A DNA stretch of 64,000 bases, taken from the NCBI GenBank assembly GCA_963693365.1, contig CAVNZM010000018.1, positions 1,302,001-1,366,000 of the forward strand, in the 5' to 3' direction. The position numbers and the translations under genes were made by a program. The notes below the pieces were generated by a model that saw only the letters and a list, made by a program, of their open reading frames with translations, searched no databases and had not been told where the DNA came from. This document shows, in pieces, positions 11,017-29,579 of this stretch. Position 1 is the stretch's first letter, and each line of letters opens with the position of its first letter. Origin of the DNA: Amoebidium appalachense (taxonomy: Eukaryota; Ichthyosporea).

Positions 11017-12633
11017 GTGTCCATGACAGCTCGTTGCTATCACGCACACCACATGCAGCGCTGATTGAGAGACCGCTACCCCAGATACCCTTGAACCCTG
11101 TGTGCGAGGAAAGGAGGGGGGGAGGGAGGGGGGGTTTGAATGCGTCAAAAAGTACGAAGTACACAAGAACAAACGGATAACACGATGCAGAATGCAAGCC
11201 ATACATAAAGAGTATGCATAATAAGCAGAGCCCATCCTCGGGGGGGCCCACGTCATCCACAGTACCCGAGTTTCGACCTATTCACCTCGTTAACGGAACC
11301 CAACTCAGATACTGTTTCACTTGAACATGGGTAGGTCACCCGTCTTGATCAGAGACGAGCAGGGTTGCTTATGCAGGCAAGGGCAGTGGGAAAGGCCGGG
11401 GGTTAAAGTTGCAGCAGTAAGCAGAAGCAAGAAAAATATAGATAGGAACTCAGGAGACGGGGCTTCTAGGAAGCTCCCCCGTCGCTACCTAAGTCGATAC
11501 TTCCCTGGCTAACATACTACACCAGCTGAAAAGAATTAAGTCCCGAAGGCTGCAGAATTCGCAATCAGAGGGGAAAATATGAGATTTGACCCACGCCGCA
11601 GGGTAGTAACACGCTTACTAGGGCAGAACTTTAACGTCTTCGAACGGAAAGCTATGCCCCCGGATGTCAGCCGGAAATATGGTACCACCCATTGCTTTGG
11701 GCTTGAAAAAAGCCAAATCGATAGTCCGAGTTATGTTAAGCCGGCGGGTAACATGCCGCATGGGTTCCAAGGGAGCTGTCGCCAACAGAGCGGTGTGTGC
11801 ATGCGTGCACGTAACGCAATGTGTGAAGTGTCTATAGCTATGAAAGGGGGTATGCAGAAGTGGACAGATGAAGTGTGTGGAGAGAAAAACAGTAAGAAGA
11901 AAAGTAGACACCGGTGTGTGCAACCCCCCACAACATACACACACACACACACACACATAAATAAGCGAAGATTACAGGTAATCAACCAGAACAACAAATG
12001 ACAAGCAAAACAACAGGCGCCAAAAAAAAAAAAAAAAAAAAAAAAGAGAGAGAGAGAGAGAGAAAGGGGGGGGGGGGGGGGGGGGGGGAAGGGTTTAAAC
12101 GTGTCACAAAGCACGAAGTGCACATTCACCGGGGGGGATTGAGGGGGAGGGGGGGGAAAGGGGGATAAAAAGATTAGGGCCAAGACCTAAACTAAAATTC
12201 CACCCGATACCCAAATGCTTAAAGTACACTTAAACTTGCCATTTTCACCTCCCCCCTCAAAAAACCCCACCTGCTCCCTGAAGCAACCCACCTCTCTTCC
12301 CCCTCCCCCCCCTCCCCCCCCCCCCCCTCTTCAGTTTGCTTCTCCAAATACACTCATCCTCCGACCCTGCAAGCCCCCCTCCCCCCCCCACTTCAACCTC
12401 CAATCACACCATTCCTCACGACTGCAAGCTCATCCGTCATCAAATCTCAAGGTTTCGTGCCCATCACAAGCTGTCGTGCAGGAAAAAGGGCGATATACCA
12501 GCCTCCTCGACGATCTTTGCGCTCAACCCATTGTGTGCCTCCATGATGAACTCCAGCTCGTTGGAGTGGATGAGGTTCTTGAGTTGCGTGGTCTTGCGCA
12601 GGCCAGACGTGTGCAGCGCACGCACGGCAACAC
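5185..12633 (-). CDS. pepM: Phosphoenolpyruvate mutase (5' end incomplete)
   Basis: Converts phosphoenolpyruvate to phosphonopyruvate, the first step in making carbon-phosphorus bonds. Seven exons read on the minus strand with matching phases: 12499-12633, 11015-11097, 10068-10175, 9070-9228, 7287-7451, 5805-5981, 5185-5268, giving 302 residues, close to the usual 290-300. The protein runs [82 protein letters not shown] and SLVNIEGK. The EDK-x5-NS catalytic loop separates true PEP mutases from isocitrate lyase and other superfamily members. The first exon read has no ATG before its conserved region and an in-frame stop lies upstream of its acceptor, so a small start exon above 12633 is missing. 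No phosphonopyruvate decarboxylase or other phosphonate gene is in the window. Two exons carry duplicated 3' ends in the following introns. Confidence 0.9.
5997..6032 (-). promoter_or_regulatory. Triplicated branch-site-like motif before a PEP mutase acceptor
   Basis: On the minus strand three tandem copies of CACTAATATCCC (one with a G for C) lie about 16-50 bases upstream of the acceptor of exon 5805-5981. Each contains ACTAAT, close to the branch-point consensus. The intron end lacks a good polypyrimidine tract, so the array may supply redundant branch sites; this is inference. Confidence 0.4.
6993..7182 (-). repeat. Tandem duplicates of the 3' end of PEP mutase exon 7287-7451
   Basis: The last roughly 40 bases of the exon (encoding [12 protein letters not shown]) plus its donor recur twice in the next intron, ending at 7138 and 6993, spaced 149 and 145 bases. 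Each copy keeps a GT donor after AAAG, and the intronic (CAAA)n-rich sequence beside it is repeated too. The unit is therefore a minisatellite spanning an exon-intron junction. The copies lack an acceptor and have drifted in frame, so they are probably not exons, but they offer decoy or alternative donors. Confidence 0.85.
8763..8951 (-). repeat. Two duplicates of the 3' end of PEP mutase exon 9070-9228
   Basis: The end of the exon ([16 protein letters not shown] plus GTGTGTG donor) is repeated at 8763-8816 (reading [17 protein letters not shown]) and, more decayed, at 8924-8951. The three donors are spaced 161 and 146 bases. Intervening sequence is C-rich and CA-rich. This is the same kind of event as at 6993-7182 in another exon of this gene. 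Confidence 0.85.
9240..9814. repeat. (GT)n, G-rich and (GA)39 simple sequence in a PEP mutase intron
   Basis: A (GT)n run at about 9240-9310 leads into G-rich and GT-rich sequence, and a pure (GA) tract of about 79 bases occupies 9736-9814. On the minus (transcribed) strand the GT run is a (CA)n tract directly upstream of the acceptor of exon 9070-9228. Confidence 0.93.
10544..11014. repeat. (CA)n and C-rich sequence in a PEP mutase intron
   Basis: CA runs at about 10544-10590 and 10966-11014 flank C-rich sequence. In the transcribed strand the second run is (GT)n that starts exactly at the donor of exon 11015-11097, followed by G runs. Confidence 0.9.
11579..12001 (+). other. Unassigned 140-codon open frame inside a PEP mutase intron
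   Basis: An ATG-initiated frame on the strand opposite to PEP mutase lies in a stretch (about 11320-11930) that is free of simple repeats and balanced in base composition, unlike its surroundings. The predicted product is basic, ends in a HTHTHTH tract from a short (CA)n, and has no domain I recognise. A decayed mobile element or chance frame is at least as likely as a gene. Confidence 0.2.
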
Positions 12634-12924
12634 CTGGGTTGTCGAGAATGGGTTAAAGTGTGGGTATGTGGATGTTTGTGTGTGTGGTGTTGGTGGTGGG
12701 GGGTGGGGTGGATGGATGGATGGGCGTTTCTTTTTTTTTTTTTTTGGGGGGGGGGGGGGGGAGGGGGGGGGAGGGGGAGGGGGGGGGGGGTTGTTGTTGA
12801 TGGGGGTGGTGGTGGGGTGGAGAAGGTGGTTAATGGTTGGAGGGGCACGGGAAGGTGTGGTATGTGTGTGCCTGTTTGTGTGTGTGTGTGTGTGTGTGTG
12901 AGCGCATGCATGGTGTGTGTGAGC

Positions 12925-12964
<40 letters not shown>

Positions 12965-13764
12965 AGCAACGAATTTAATTGCCGTTCGGGAGTAAAGGCG
13001 TGCTCAAAAGCAGGGCTGGTAGAGAGAATCACGTTGAACAAGTTAGAGTGGGGAGCTAAGAGTGCAGATCACATTGCAAGGCTTATTCTCAGCTTGAAAA
13101 AGGAGTAGAAGAGGGTGGAACTCCCAGGGGATCAAAACGGCTTCTACCTGCTGCGCTGCTGACACGCACGTTCTTTGCAATATTAGACAACATTTTCCTT
13201 TCCGTTCTCTCTACAAATTAATCGTCTTTTCGCACAGTGGTGAATACTGAAAACAAGATAATCAGGATGTGCTTTTTGTGACCAAAGGTTCATGTTTTTG
13301 TCACGTGTGTGCTTTGTTCGTTTTGTAAATCAAGTGTTGATTGGTTGACGTTGGTATGGGCGCCATCAGATCCACCAACCAAAATGGATCTTTCCAAGCA
13401 ATAGGTTTTGGCCCTAGATGTGATATGTGGGTTTGAGACACCAAGGTGGAATTCCAAGGAAGGCCAAAAAGCGATCTACTGAATTCTCATAGGTCATTTC
13501 ATAGAGAGCTTCAGAAGTGTTGATACTCTCAAAAAAATTCATTTTACCTTTTTCAACTGTGAGATTGAGCAGATCACTAACCCTAAACCTAACATCAGCA
13601 TGAAATAAAACCCCGGCGTGTCTTCTTTGCACATTTTGAGGGGTTTTACTAGTGATCTTGCCATATCTGATTGGTCAACCCCAGGCAGGGGGGAGACCGG
13701 AGATGTGCACATGTTTGATGTGCGTGTGTGCGTGTATGGGTGTGCGCGCCCGTGTACACGTGTG

Positions 13765-13803
<39 letters not shown>

Positions 13804-15034
13804 ACATATGATTCCGTGTGTGCGTGTGCACGCTGCACACATGCACACGTACGTGCAACGTATGTACGTACGGCGTGTACACGTGTGTGTGTGTGTGTGT
13901 GCGTGTGTGTGCGTGTGGTTGTGTGTGTGTGTGTGACGGACGTCACGGTGTGTGTCACTGCATGTGTGCACATGTGTGTGTGTGTGTGCGTGTGTGTGTG
14001 CATGTGCACGTGTGTGTGTGTGTGCGTGTGTACACTTGTGTGTGTGCGTCACGTGTGAACATGTCTGCGTGTGGCTGACGGTGTGCAAGCCGGAGGATCT
14101 TCGACAGCTCGAGGGTGGCCGCCGGGGCCCCCCGGCCCCCCCCCCCCCCCCCCCCCTCAGTGACGCGCCAGCTCGCCCGCGCGCCGGCTCCGGGCCGACG
14201 TCGGCGTCCACGCCCTCAGGGCCGGCAGCCGGGCCAGGCTCCAGGCCCCGTGCCGGCCGGGGGCCCCCACTGGGGATGGGGGCCGGGATAGCACATATTA
14301 GGAAGTAGTATCTCGTATCTGATTGGGCATAATTGCATCGTCAGGAATGCATTCGAACCCTGGAGGGCTGCGCGCCGGCAGCCTGAATAGCCTATACCGA
14401 AAGTTATTGTTATCAAAAAAAGCTGCGTGGCACATATAACTGGATTTTTCTTTGATAACATGTACGTGAAATATGTATAAAACATTTATGCCTTATAATT
14501 CAGAGGGACGGGGCTAGCGACTAATCTTAGTATGTACGCCCTCACCTGTAGCGCTGTGCAGAGGGTGACCACGCCCTGTGCGGCTCACTCAGTATCAGGT
14601 ACGCCGTTTTTGATTGGCTATAAAAGCATCCACGTTCTGGATTGGTGGGTTGCGCATCGTTTTTCGAAGGAACATGGAAACAGAAGACTCAGACAAAAAA
14701 GAATCACAAAATCACCCATCCATCAAAGCGTCATAAAGTAACCTACACTTGTTCCTTCCTGAAACCTTCGTTTTTTGGCCCTCAATCAAAATCGTGCTTT
14801 TTGTAGGTACTGTAGGGTCACGGGTGCATTGACATACCCGAAGACGAATTTCGAAAGCCTAGACCCGAAATATCAGCCAACTGGTGTCGATACATCATTG
14901 CATTTTGTTGTTGAGTAGTGTGACACATAGGATCATGTATCGTTGATGGTGCCCATCACTGCTAAATTTTGCACCATAAGGCACACAATGACAATACAAC
15001 AAAGCCATTTTTCACGTTTTAGTTGTGCTTGAAA
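12634..15034. other. Region between the diverging PEP mutase and PC-esterase genes
   Basis: Should contain the missing first exon and promoter of PEP mutase (minus) and the promoter of the PC-esterase-like gene (plus). It holds G runs at 12745-12790 and 12927-12960, a long GT/GC-rich tract at 13720-14080, a small GC island at 14090-14290, and AT-rich unique sequence at 13000-13680 and 14300-15030. No gene is supported. Confidence 0.55.
14090..14290. other. Isolated GC island
   Basis: About 200 bases of very GC-rich, CpG-rich non-repetitive sequence (for example GCCCGCGCGCCGGCTCCGGG) between GT-repeat and AT-rich sequence. It lies about 1.5 kb from the last readable PEP mutase exon and about 0.75 kb before the PC-esterase ATG. 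It could be a promoter CpG island or a foreign insert. Both strands are partly open but neither reads as a known protein. Confidence 0.5.
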
Positions 15035-22212
<7,178 letters not shown>

Positions 22213-22308
22213 AGTGATAGTGTGTTACCTCGGGGTGTGTGGATGGGTGGGTGGGTACGGGTGGGTGGGTGGGTGGGGTTTGGGGGGGGGGGAAGGGGGA
22301 GGGGGGAA

Positions 22309-22344
<36 letters not shown>

Positions 22345-22690
22345 AGTACTCGTGTGGATGTGTAGGTGTGTGTGTGTGTGTGTGTGTGTGTCCCCAACGA
22401 GCGTTAGGTGTGGGCAGGGAAGGGGGGGGAGGGGTGGTGTTGGGCGTGTGTGTGTGTGCCTGAGTACGTGGGCGCGGCGTGTATGTGTGTACGCGCGCAC
22501 GTGTGTTTATGTGTGCGTCTGTGTGTGCGCGGACGCGCACGTGTGTGCGCGACTTTTTTCGTGTTGATTGATTTTGAAACTACAAGAACTTAACCTCTCT
22601 CCTTCCTTTCTTGCCACAAAACCCCCTTTTCTTTACTTTAAGACCAAAAAAATACCCTTGAATCTTCCTCTTGCTTAACCGCTCCTCTTC

Positions 22691-22737
<47 letters not shown>

Positions 22738-22926
22738 ATCCACCCCCCCCCCCCCCATCCCACCCCCCCTTGCCCTTTCTCCCTCCCCGGCCCTGCCCCA
22801 CTGCTAGCCTCACCCCAGCATTTTTGGAAATAAAAATAAACACGGCAGCTCCCTATTGTAAGTTTAACCACGGAGAATATTATGTAAAGGGGGACAGGGC
22901 AAGCGGAGTGTGGACATAGAGAAAGG

Positions 22927-22979
<53 letters not shown>

Positions 22980-24456
22980 AAGATGTTGCCGGAATGTTGT
23001 GATTCCGGGGGCAAAAGTGAACACACCCATGCAGCGCACTGTGTAAGAAGAGTTTGGCAAATTGGCAGTTTTCATAACTGGGTCACTTACATTTCGGGTC
23101 GGGCCAGGGGAGCTAACGACCGGGCAAAGCATCCGAAAGCTCAGACCCGTGAGGGGTTCTGCTCTGGGCAGTGGTTCGACCAGCAGCAGATTGCATATGG
23201 GAGAATACCAGAGACCGTGGGGGTGGTGGGTGCGCACGTGGCTTACAACGCCATATTTGGTAAGCTTTAAACCAACCACCACTTAAACCATTTTTTAACC
23301 ACCGCCACTTCTACTATCATAAACCAACCGCCACTTCTTGAATTCAACAACCACCATTTAAACCATTCTAGCGGCTAGGCGGCAAGCCACATTTGTGTGA
23401 CATTATTCTGGGCACGATTTTCACGCAGCCGTTTAGGCGCCCAGAAATGGGCGCAAGAAGAGGCTGGGCTGCAGCTGGCTCTGTGTTGTATGTCGACATC
23501 AACAACAACAATGTGACACAGTTTTAATTACGCCTTTTGATTGGTTAGAGATATCTGAGTAATGTGGCTCTCGGGTGCTCCCCGCTTACTAACTTTGGCA
23601 CCAAAATGGGAGAAGAGGTAGTGGGTTTAGGGCCCAAGTTGGTAATTCACGTCATGGTGCCATAATGACGTAAGTGTGATATATATAATAACTGGGGGAT
23701 GTCACCGAGGACAATGATTGGTTTTTCCTATATATGGAAGTTGACTTTTTTAAATTAGGCAGCTGTATTGGGGGGGGGGGGGGGGGGGGGGGGGGAGGGG
23801 AGGGTTTACGTTAAGGCATTTACGATGGAATGCTTGCGTTGCGTGATATGGCAACATTGTCGTTTATGTGTCTTTGTTGAAAACAGTGTACGTATTCCAT
23901 ATTTGATGATTGTTATTAAGGTTTCTAGAGAGTAGAGTTTACGCTATATCAGATGCTACTTTTAGGAAAGGGCTTTTAAATTTAGAGGTGCCTTTAAAAG
24001 AATGTGTTTGTCATATTTAGTGTCACATGTACAGGGTTCGAATGTGTTGTTCTAGGGTGTTGTTTTAAGTAGAACGTATGCCATTTATTTCATGATTTTA
24101 TAATATCTACAGAAACGTGTGTAGGCCATATCCGAATGCTGCAAGGGGTTTTCAAGAATCCAACTGTTTGCGAAATGAGTCCGTGATGAATGTGTGAAAA
24201 ACGGTTAAGAATGACTCAATCACGCTCACCTGGAATGTATATATGCTCTGCCTATTACTGTAAATCTGTAACCAATTGCAAGTGGCTATTTTTATGTAAA
24301 TATGCTCAGCCTGAATGTATTTATGAGTGAAATACCAAGCTTGAATACTATTTTCTACTATCCCATTCTCGAAGAATTGACACAAGTTCTGCCTCCTGAG
24401 GATAGAGTGTTTTGAAGTTCTCCATGCTACACTGTGCCATGATATAGCAGATATAT

Positions 24457-24525
<69 letters not shown>

Positions 24526-24806
24526 ACACAAACACGTACACAGATACACGTACACACACACGCACAATCAGAAGTCTTTTTTCCGAGTGTTTGCACTAGT
24601 CTAAGCGACTTGGAGAAACGACTGCTTGTGCACTGCCAGGTGGGAAGCAATAGGAACGACCATAATTATTTGATGATTTGAGATTTTGAAACTTTATTGG
24701 TTATTATCCAATGACAGGGGACTCTCTGCCAAGTTGTTGGTTCGTAATGGTGCACAGTGCCTTTAGCAACCAACAACCGGGTGCCTGACAGTGCCCCCTC
24801 TCCGCT

Positions 24807-24843
<37 letters not shown>

Positions 24844-25312
24844 CCACCCCCACATTTCGCACCCAGTACGTGCGCTGTGACGGGCACACGGTGACCCCAC
24901 ATCTGAGCCACACACGATGACCGGGCTTCCGCCAGAAATTTTTCGAAAATTTTCCCTTCCCCCCCACCCCCTCTCCTCCTCCTCCTCCCCCCCCCCCCCC
25001 CCACCCTTTTGTTAATAAGAGGGGGGAGGGGGGGGGGCTTTTGTTTATAAGAGGGGGGGGGGGGGAGGAGAAGGGAGGGGGTGGGACCCTGGGGGAATAG
25101 TCTTAGACTATCACGATGAACAAATATTAAAGGGAATGTATTTTAAGTGTGCGTGCACGACATGCGCGCGCGCGCACGTGTGTGTGTAACATTGTGTGTG
25201 TGTGTGTGCAGTGCGTGCAGTGTGTGCGTGCGTGCGTGTATATGTGTGTGTATGTATGTGCACGCGTGCTTGTTGATGATGTGTGTATCATAGTGTGTGT
25301 AATTCTGCTTAC

Positions 25313-25344
<32 letters not shown>

Positions 25345-25681
25345 ACGCGCGCACGCGCGTGTGTTCGAATGTGTGCGATCATGCACGCGTACGGGGTGTA
25401 CGTACCGGTGTGTGTACCACTGGCTGGCACGAATAAAGTGGATGGGGGTTTGCACGGGCCGGCGTTTCAATGCGTGCTTGAATGAATGAATGTATGCATG
25501 TGTTAGCGTATAAAACTGTGCTTGTAATACTTCGCGTGTATTAGCCTATAATAAAACCACCAAAAAGTGTACACGGCGTATGATGTGCACGTGTACATGG
25601 GCGTGCCGTGCCACGTGCACACGGACGACTCTCCCTATCATGACTCGCACAGGTCTAAACTTTCCGCCGCCAGGCCCCGCC

Positions 25682-25732
<51 letters not shown>

Positions 25733-26110
25733 GGGGGGGGGGGGGGGGGGGGGGGGAGGGGGGGGAAAGAGAGAGAGCTGGTTGCGCAGTGCATGATATA
25801 CGTCGTGCTCATGCAATGCAAGTTCGTGCATGCATGTGTACACGTTGATGGCAGATACGTCTCCGATGCATGATCATGATCGATCTAGGGTGTCAAATCA
25901 TCACAACTTGTGGGAGAAGAAAGGAACCGGCTTTTGCTACATAAAACAAAAGAAAGCAATAATTACATAAGAATGTGATTTTTGTGCGAAGGAGTAACAA
26001 AAACTTGAAAGCCTTGGAGTGTTGCCAACTTGCCGTTTCCAATGGAAACGATAAGTCGACACACAGTCACGTTGACACACTCACAGTCCGAAGAGATGAA
26101 GAGCAGGCCA
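22213..26110. other. Intergenic region, mostly simple repeats and AT-rich sequence
   Basis: G and GT tracts at 22250-22550, C tract at 22694-22740, G run at 22940-22977, an unassigned repeat-free block at 22985-23280 open on both strands, short ACC-rich repeats at 23270-23370, AT-rich sequence at 23400-24440, (CA)n at 24458-24523, C and G runs at 24800-25080, and GT/GC-rich sequence at 25145-25440. The block at 22800-22920 contains YCKFNHGEYYVKGD, faintly like the PC-esterase N-terminal motif, but no gene can be built. Confidence 0.55.
25684..25769. repeat. Long G runs
   Basis: A pure run of about 47 G, then G-rich sequence broken by single A bases. It has strong quadruplex potential. Confidence 0.95.
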
Positions 26111-26111
26111 G

Positions 26112-26249
26112 TCTAGGGAGCACATTCCTGGATAAACACAAAAGTTCACAAACTAAACCACGTCTCAATTCCGATTGGTTGGTGGCACTTCATCGGCCTG
26201 TAAGAATCTTAAATCACATTCCTGCGTTCGCGGCCGCCAGGTATATAAA
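26112..26249 (+). promoter_or_regulatory. Promoter of family copy 1
   Basis: Contains the four blocks shared by all five copies: TCTAGGGAGCACATTCCTGG (about 26112-26131), CGATTGGTTGG (26172-26182, an inverted CCAAT box), ATCGGCCTGTAA (26192-26203) and a TATA box in CGCCAGGTATATAAA (TATATAAA at 26242-26249), 73 bases before the ATG. Confidence 0.75.
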
Positions 26250-26321
26250 GGCGCATTCGATCGTCACAACAGACACATCCAAACGTCCAAGTTCCCAAGA
26301 ACACACACAAAAACACACACG

Positions 26322-26957
26322 ATGGCTTCCAAAACCATCAACCGCCCTGAGACGTACGAAGCCATCTGCTCAATCCCATGGTCCGGTAACCCCCAGCCCG
26401 ATATTGTGGCCGAAATCTGCAAGGCGCTTTTTTTCTGCGACCCCCGCGTGGAAGTATGCAGCCCGTACTCCCCAGGAGCCGCAATGAACCGCCGCAGCCC
26501 CGAAATTCAAACCCACACAGAAACAGAAAACGATAAACTCTCTTCTTCCAACATGCCCGTGCCCCTCTCCGACGACATTGACTGCTTCGCCCCCAACCCA
26601 CCACCCATCATTGCTGAGATCTGCAAAGAACTCATTCACTGCGACCCAAGCGTTGAAGATTGCAGACCGGCCCCAGCCCCAGCTGGCCGTCGTAGTGTCC
26701 CAGCCATTGAGCCTCCCACTGACATCTTCCTTTCTTCCGCGCCTGTGCGCAGTGCACGTACACCCAATGACATGCTTGTGCAAGGGGACTCTGCAAATGT
26801 GTCTGCGGGTGCGGGTGGGTATGTGGCTGGGATGGTGTCTGGGGGGTTGCTGGTTGCGTTGGTGTCGCTGCTGGTGGTGGCGGTGGCGAAGAGAAGGCAG
26901 GCAGCATCGAAGAGGAGAGTGGATCTAGATGCTGCCAGCGTGGAGAGGATGGTTTGA
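26322..26957 (+). CDS. Unrecognised single-pass membrane protein, family copy 1 (type A)
   Basis: Intronless frame of 211 residues from ATG (MASKTINRPE) after the core promoter. Two related cysteine motifs, C-x(12-16)-C-x5-C-x6-C: first ending EICKALFFCDPRVEVC, second ending EICKELIHCDPSVEDC. A proline-rich linker leads to the conserved block GDSANVSAGAGGYVAGMVSG, a hydrophobic glycine-rich helix (VAGMVSGGLLVALVSLLVVA) and a basic tail (KRRQAASKRR) ending ERMV. There is no signal peptide, and positive charges after the helix favour a cytosolic C-terminus. Compared with copy 4 it lacks 53 residues between the cysteine motifs as a clean in-frame deletion. I recognise no known family. Confidence 0.75.
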   Translation: MASKTINRPETYEAICSIPWSGNPQPDIVAEICKALFFCDPRVEVCSPYSPGAAMNRRSPEIQTHTETENDKLSSSNMPVPLSDDIDCFAPNPPPIIAEICKELIHCDPSVEDCRPAPAPAGRRSVPAIEPPTDIFLSSAPVRSARTPNDMLVQGDSANVSAGAGGYVAGMVSGGLLVALVSLLVVAVAKRRQAASKRRVDLDAASVERMV

Positions 26958-28504
26958 TTTACATGAAATCATATGAGCACGCTTATCTATAGGGCGAATT
27001 GCATAACGTATCATTGTTCCGTATGTATAGAATAGCAGCGATTCAATCTCGACTGTGTCCTGGCACGTACTAACTGTGCCCTCTAGCCTATGTACGAATA
27101 AATCGACGCTGGCTGACAGGTGAGTCACGTGATCAGCCGCTCTCCGGGTCGTCCGCATCCCCTTGAAAAATAAGAGCTACCTCAGAAGGTAGCAAGACTG
27201 TGTCAGTGTGGGGCTGGAATCCACTCCGTGAAGGTGATTATAAATATCCGAGCGCCTATCTATGAAGGGCAGCAGTGTACTTGAAAGAGGGAAACAGTAA
27301 AAGATTATAATAAACTCAATACTAGCACTTGCTGAATCACATGACAGCATTCCGTGGGCCCAATACCGTGTGGTAGAAAACGAACCTTGCGTGTCCGTTC
27401 TCCTTGCCCCCTCCTCCCCCCTCCCCCCCCCCTCCCCTCTTCCCCCCCCCCCCCCCTCCCCCAAAAACCCCTACCTTCTCCAAGTGGCTCTAGCCCTTCT
27501 CACAACATTCACACAGAAAAAACCACTCACACAATATCAAATGTTCTACTGGTGACGAAACCATGGGCCAGGCTTGCAAGCTTTGTGTACACATGTACTC
27601 AGGCGGCATAATGCCAATAACACGGAAACTCAAGAATTTACTCAAATCGGAACACATGAAGGTGCACAGGCGCGTGAACACAAAAAAACGACCAGACGAG
27701 CAAACCATTCTTTAATTTGGTTGTCTCAGTCATAACTGCTGCCATTGTCTTCCTTCTCCTTCTCCTTATAAGTTTTTCGGTGTTCTTTTTTTCTTCGTTA
27801 GTGAGTGTGTGTTTATGTTTGTTGGTGTTACAGTTTTGGGGGTTGGGCGGGGAGGGGGGGGGGGGGGGGGGGGGGGGCGGGGGCGGTGGGTGAAGCCTCA
27901 GGGGGGGGGGGGGGGGTGTTTGAAGTTTATGGCGACTCATGTTTTATTAAATCGGATATGTACAACGTTCATGTAAAACAATATTACAAAATTCGATGAT
28001 TGCTTCCCAATGATCATGATGTGCACATATCAAGCAAGAGAATGGCTGGTATAAACAAGATCACTTTCGGTCAAAACTCTAGAACTTTTTTTAAACAGCC
28101 TTCTCCTATACTCCTGCATCACACTCTCTTCCAGAGCACCTTTGTACACGAACATAAACAACCTATAGTACGTAGTACAGTAAACTTTATAATATAAAAA
28201 TATTCAAATTTACAGTCTTGATGAAGTCACCACAAGTTTTTGTTTTTCTTCCAGTAGTTTAAAGTTAAGTTAGGTGCAAGTAGTGTGTCAGTGTGCGTGT
28301 GTTTGTGTTTGCGTGTGTAGGTGTGGGTGTGGGTGTGTGCTCACATATGTGTGAGTGTCACTGTGCGAGTGTCGTGTTCGTTTTTGTGTGTGCGTGTGCA
28401 TAACACGGTCGTTTGTGTTGTGTGTGGGTGGGTGTTGTATGTGGGTTTCTTTTCTTTTCTTTGTTTCTTTTTTTTTTTTTTGGGGGGGGGGGGGGGAGGG
28501 GGGG

Positions 28505-28544
<40 letters not shown>

Positions 28545-29105
28545 CGATACCTGTATGTCTGGGGAGTGTGAAGGGGGTGGGGAAACGGGGTGGGAGAAGG
28601 AGCTGGGCCGTGAGCCGTGATTGCTGTTTTGACACGGCAAGGCTGTTTTTTTTTTTTTATTCGCGCGAAGCTTGAGCTTCATAGAGGTTTTTCTAAAGTT
28701 TCGTCCACGCTGGTAGTTAACGTTCAGAGTATTATTTGCAGTGCATGCGCATGGCACGTGCACTATGAGTGAAGTAAGAGTTTAATCAGTGATAATAAAT
28801 GGGTCCCGTCCCCTCACCCCCCCCCCCCCCCCCCTCCCCCAAACAACCCGCGCAAAAAATCGCATTGTAGCAATCGAGGCTATAGCACCCCGGAAAATTT
28901 ATTCAAGGTCACCCATGATCTTTATTTCAGCCACCCGCTATAGACGTGCTCATGTGCATTATTATGTACGTGAAACATGCAGAACGAGGCTTTGTGCCAG
29001 GTTACTCGTTACCGAAAAGATTTGTCACGTGTGAGTATTGATACTGGCAACAAAACCGTGATCCGGTAAGGTGGTGGGGAAAAGAAGGTGGGCAGTTCTT
29101 TTTTT

Positions 29106-29144
<39 letters not shown>

Positions 29145-29579
29145 GGTGGGGGTGGGGAAGAGGGGGGTTGAGGGAGGGGTTGGGGGGAGGGGGGGGGGGG
29201 AGGGGGGTGATAGGGAGGGGGAGGGGGGGGCCGGGGGGGGGGGGGGGGGGGCTGCTACCTGTTTACCTAGTCATAGTTGGATCGTATATGCCATACAGTA
29301 ATGTTGATCCGGTCCCAACTCCTGCCAATCATGCAAAATGTCGGACTCCGTTGTTAAAATTTTATTTGACGCACTTCCCAAGCGCACACAGTGCACCTTT
29401 TTCCCTGTGGGTATCTGTCCGGCCTCATTAGACGTCTAATATTAGTACGTCGAACACCATGCTCGCTGCTGACTGTCATGCTACCATAGTACTCTTATTG
29501 TCGACCATAGCTACTACTTATTGTTGTCTGCAAAATGTGTTGAATGCCTATTTATGTTTAAACATACCCGGTGTCAAAA
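26958..29579. other. Spacer between family copies 1 and 2
   Basis: AT-rich unique sequence with C/G runs at 27410-27470, 27853-27917, 28482-28544, 28818-28840 and 29108-29250, and GT-rich sequence at 28280-28440. It includes a segment at 28105-28190 shared with the 3' flank of copy 5. No gene is supported. Confidence 0.6.
28105..28190 (+). repeat. Dispersed duplicate shared with 42830-42915
   Basis: Shares a core CACTCTCTTCCAGAGCACCT and flanking sequence (TGTACACGA, TACGTA.TACAGTA) with the region just downstream of copy 5. It lies 1.15 kb downstream of copy 1, so it probably marks the edge of an ancient duplicated unit. Confidence 0.75.

Noticed and set aside
13414-13560. Minus-strand frame with EMTYENSVDRFLAFLGIPPW, reminiscent of a sulfotransferase C-terminus
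   Set aside because: The spacing between the YE and FLG elements is about seven residues too short, there is no credible acceptor and no other sulfotransferase exon nearby.
14325-14375. GGGTTCGAATGC on the minus strand, resembling a tRNA T-loop
   Set aside because: The bases either side do not form a T-stem and no acceptor or anticodon arm can be folded. Similar GGTTCGA strings near 24033 and 58512 fail the same test.
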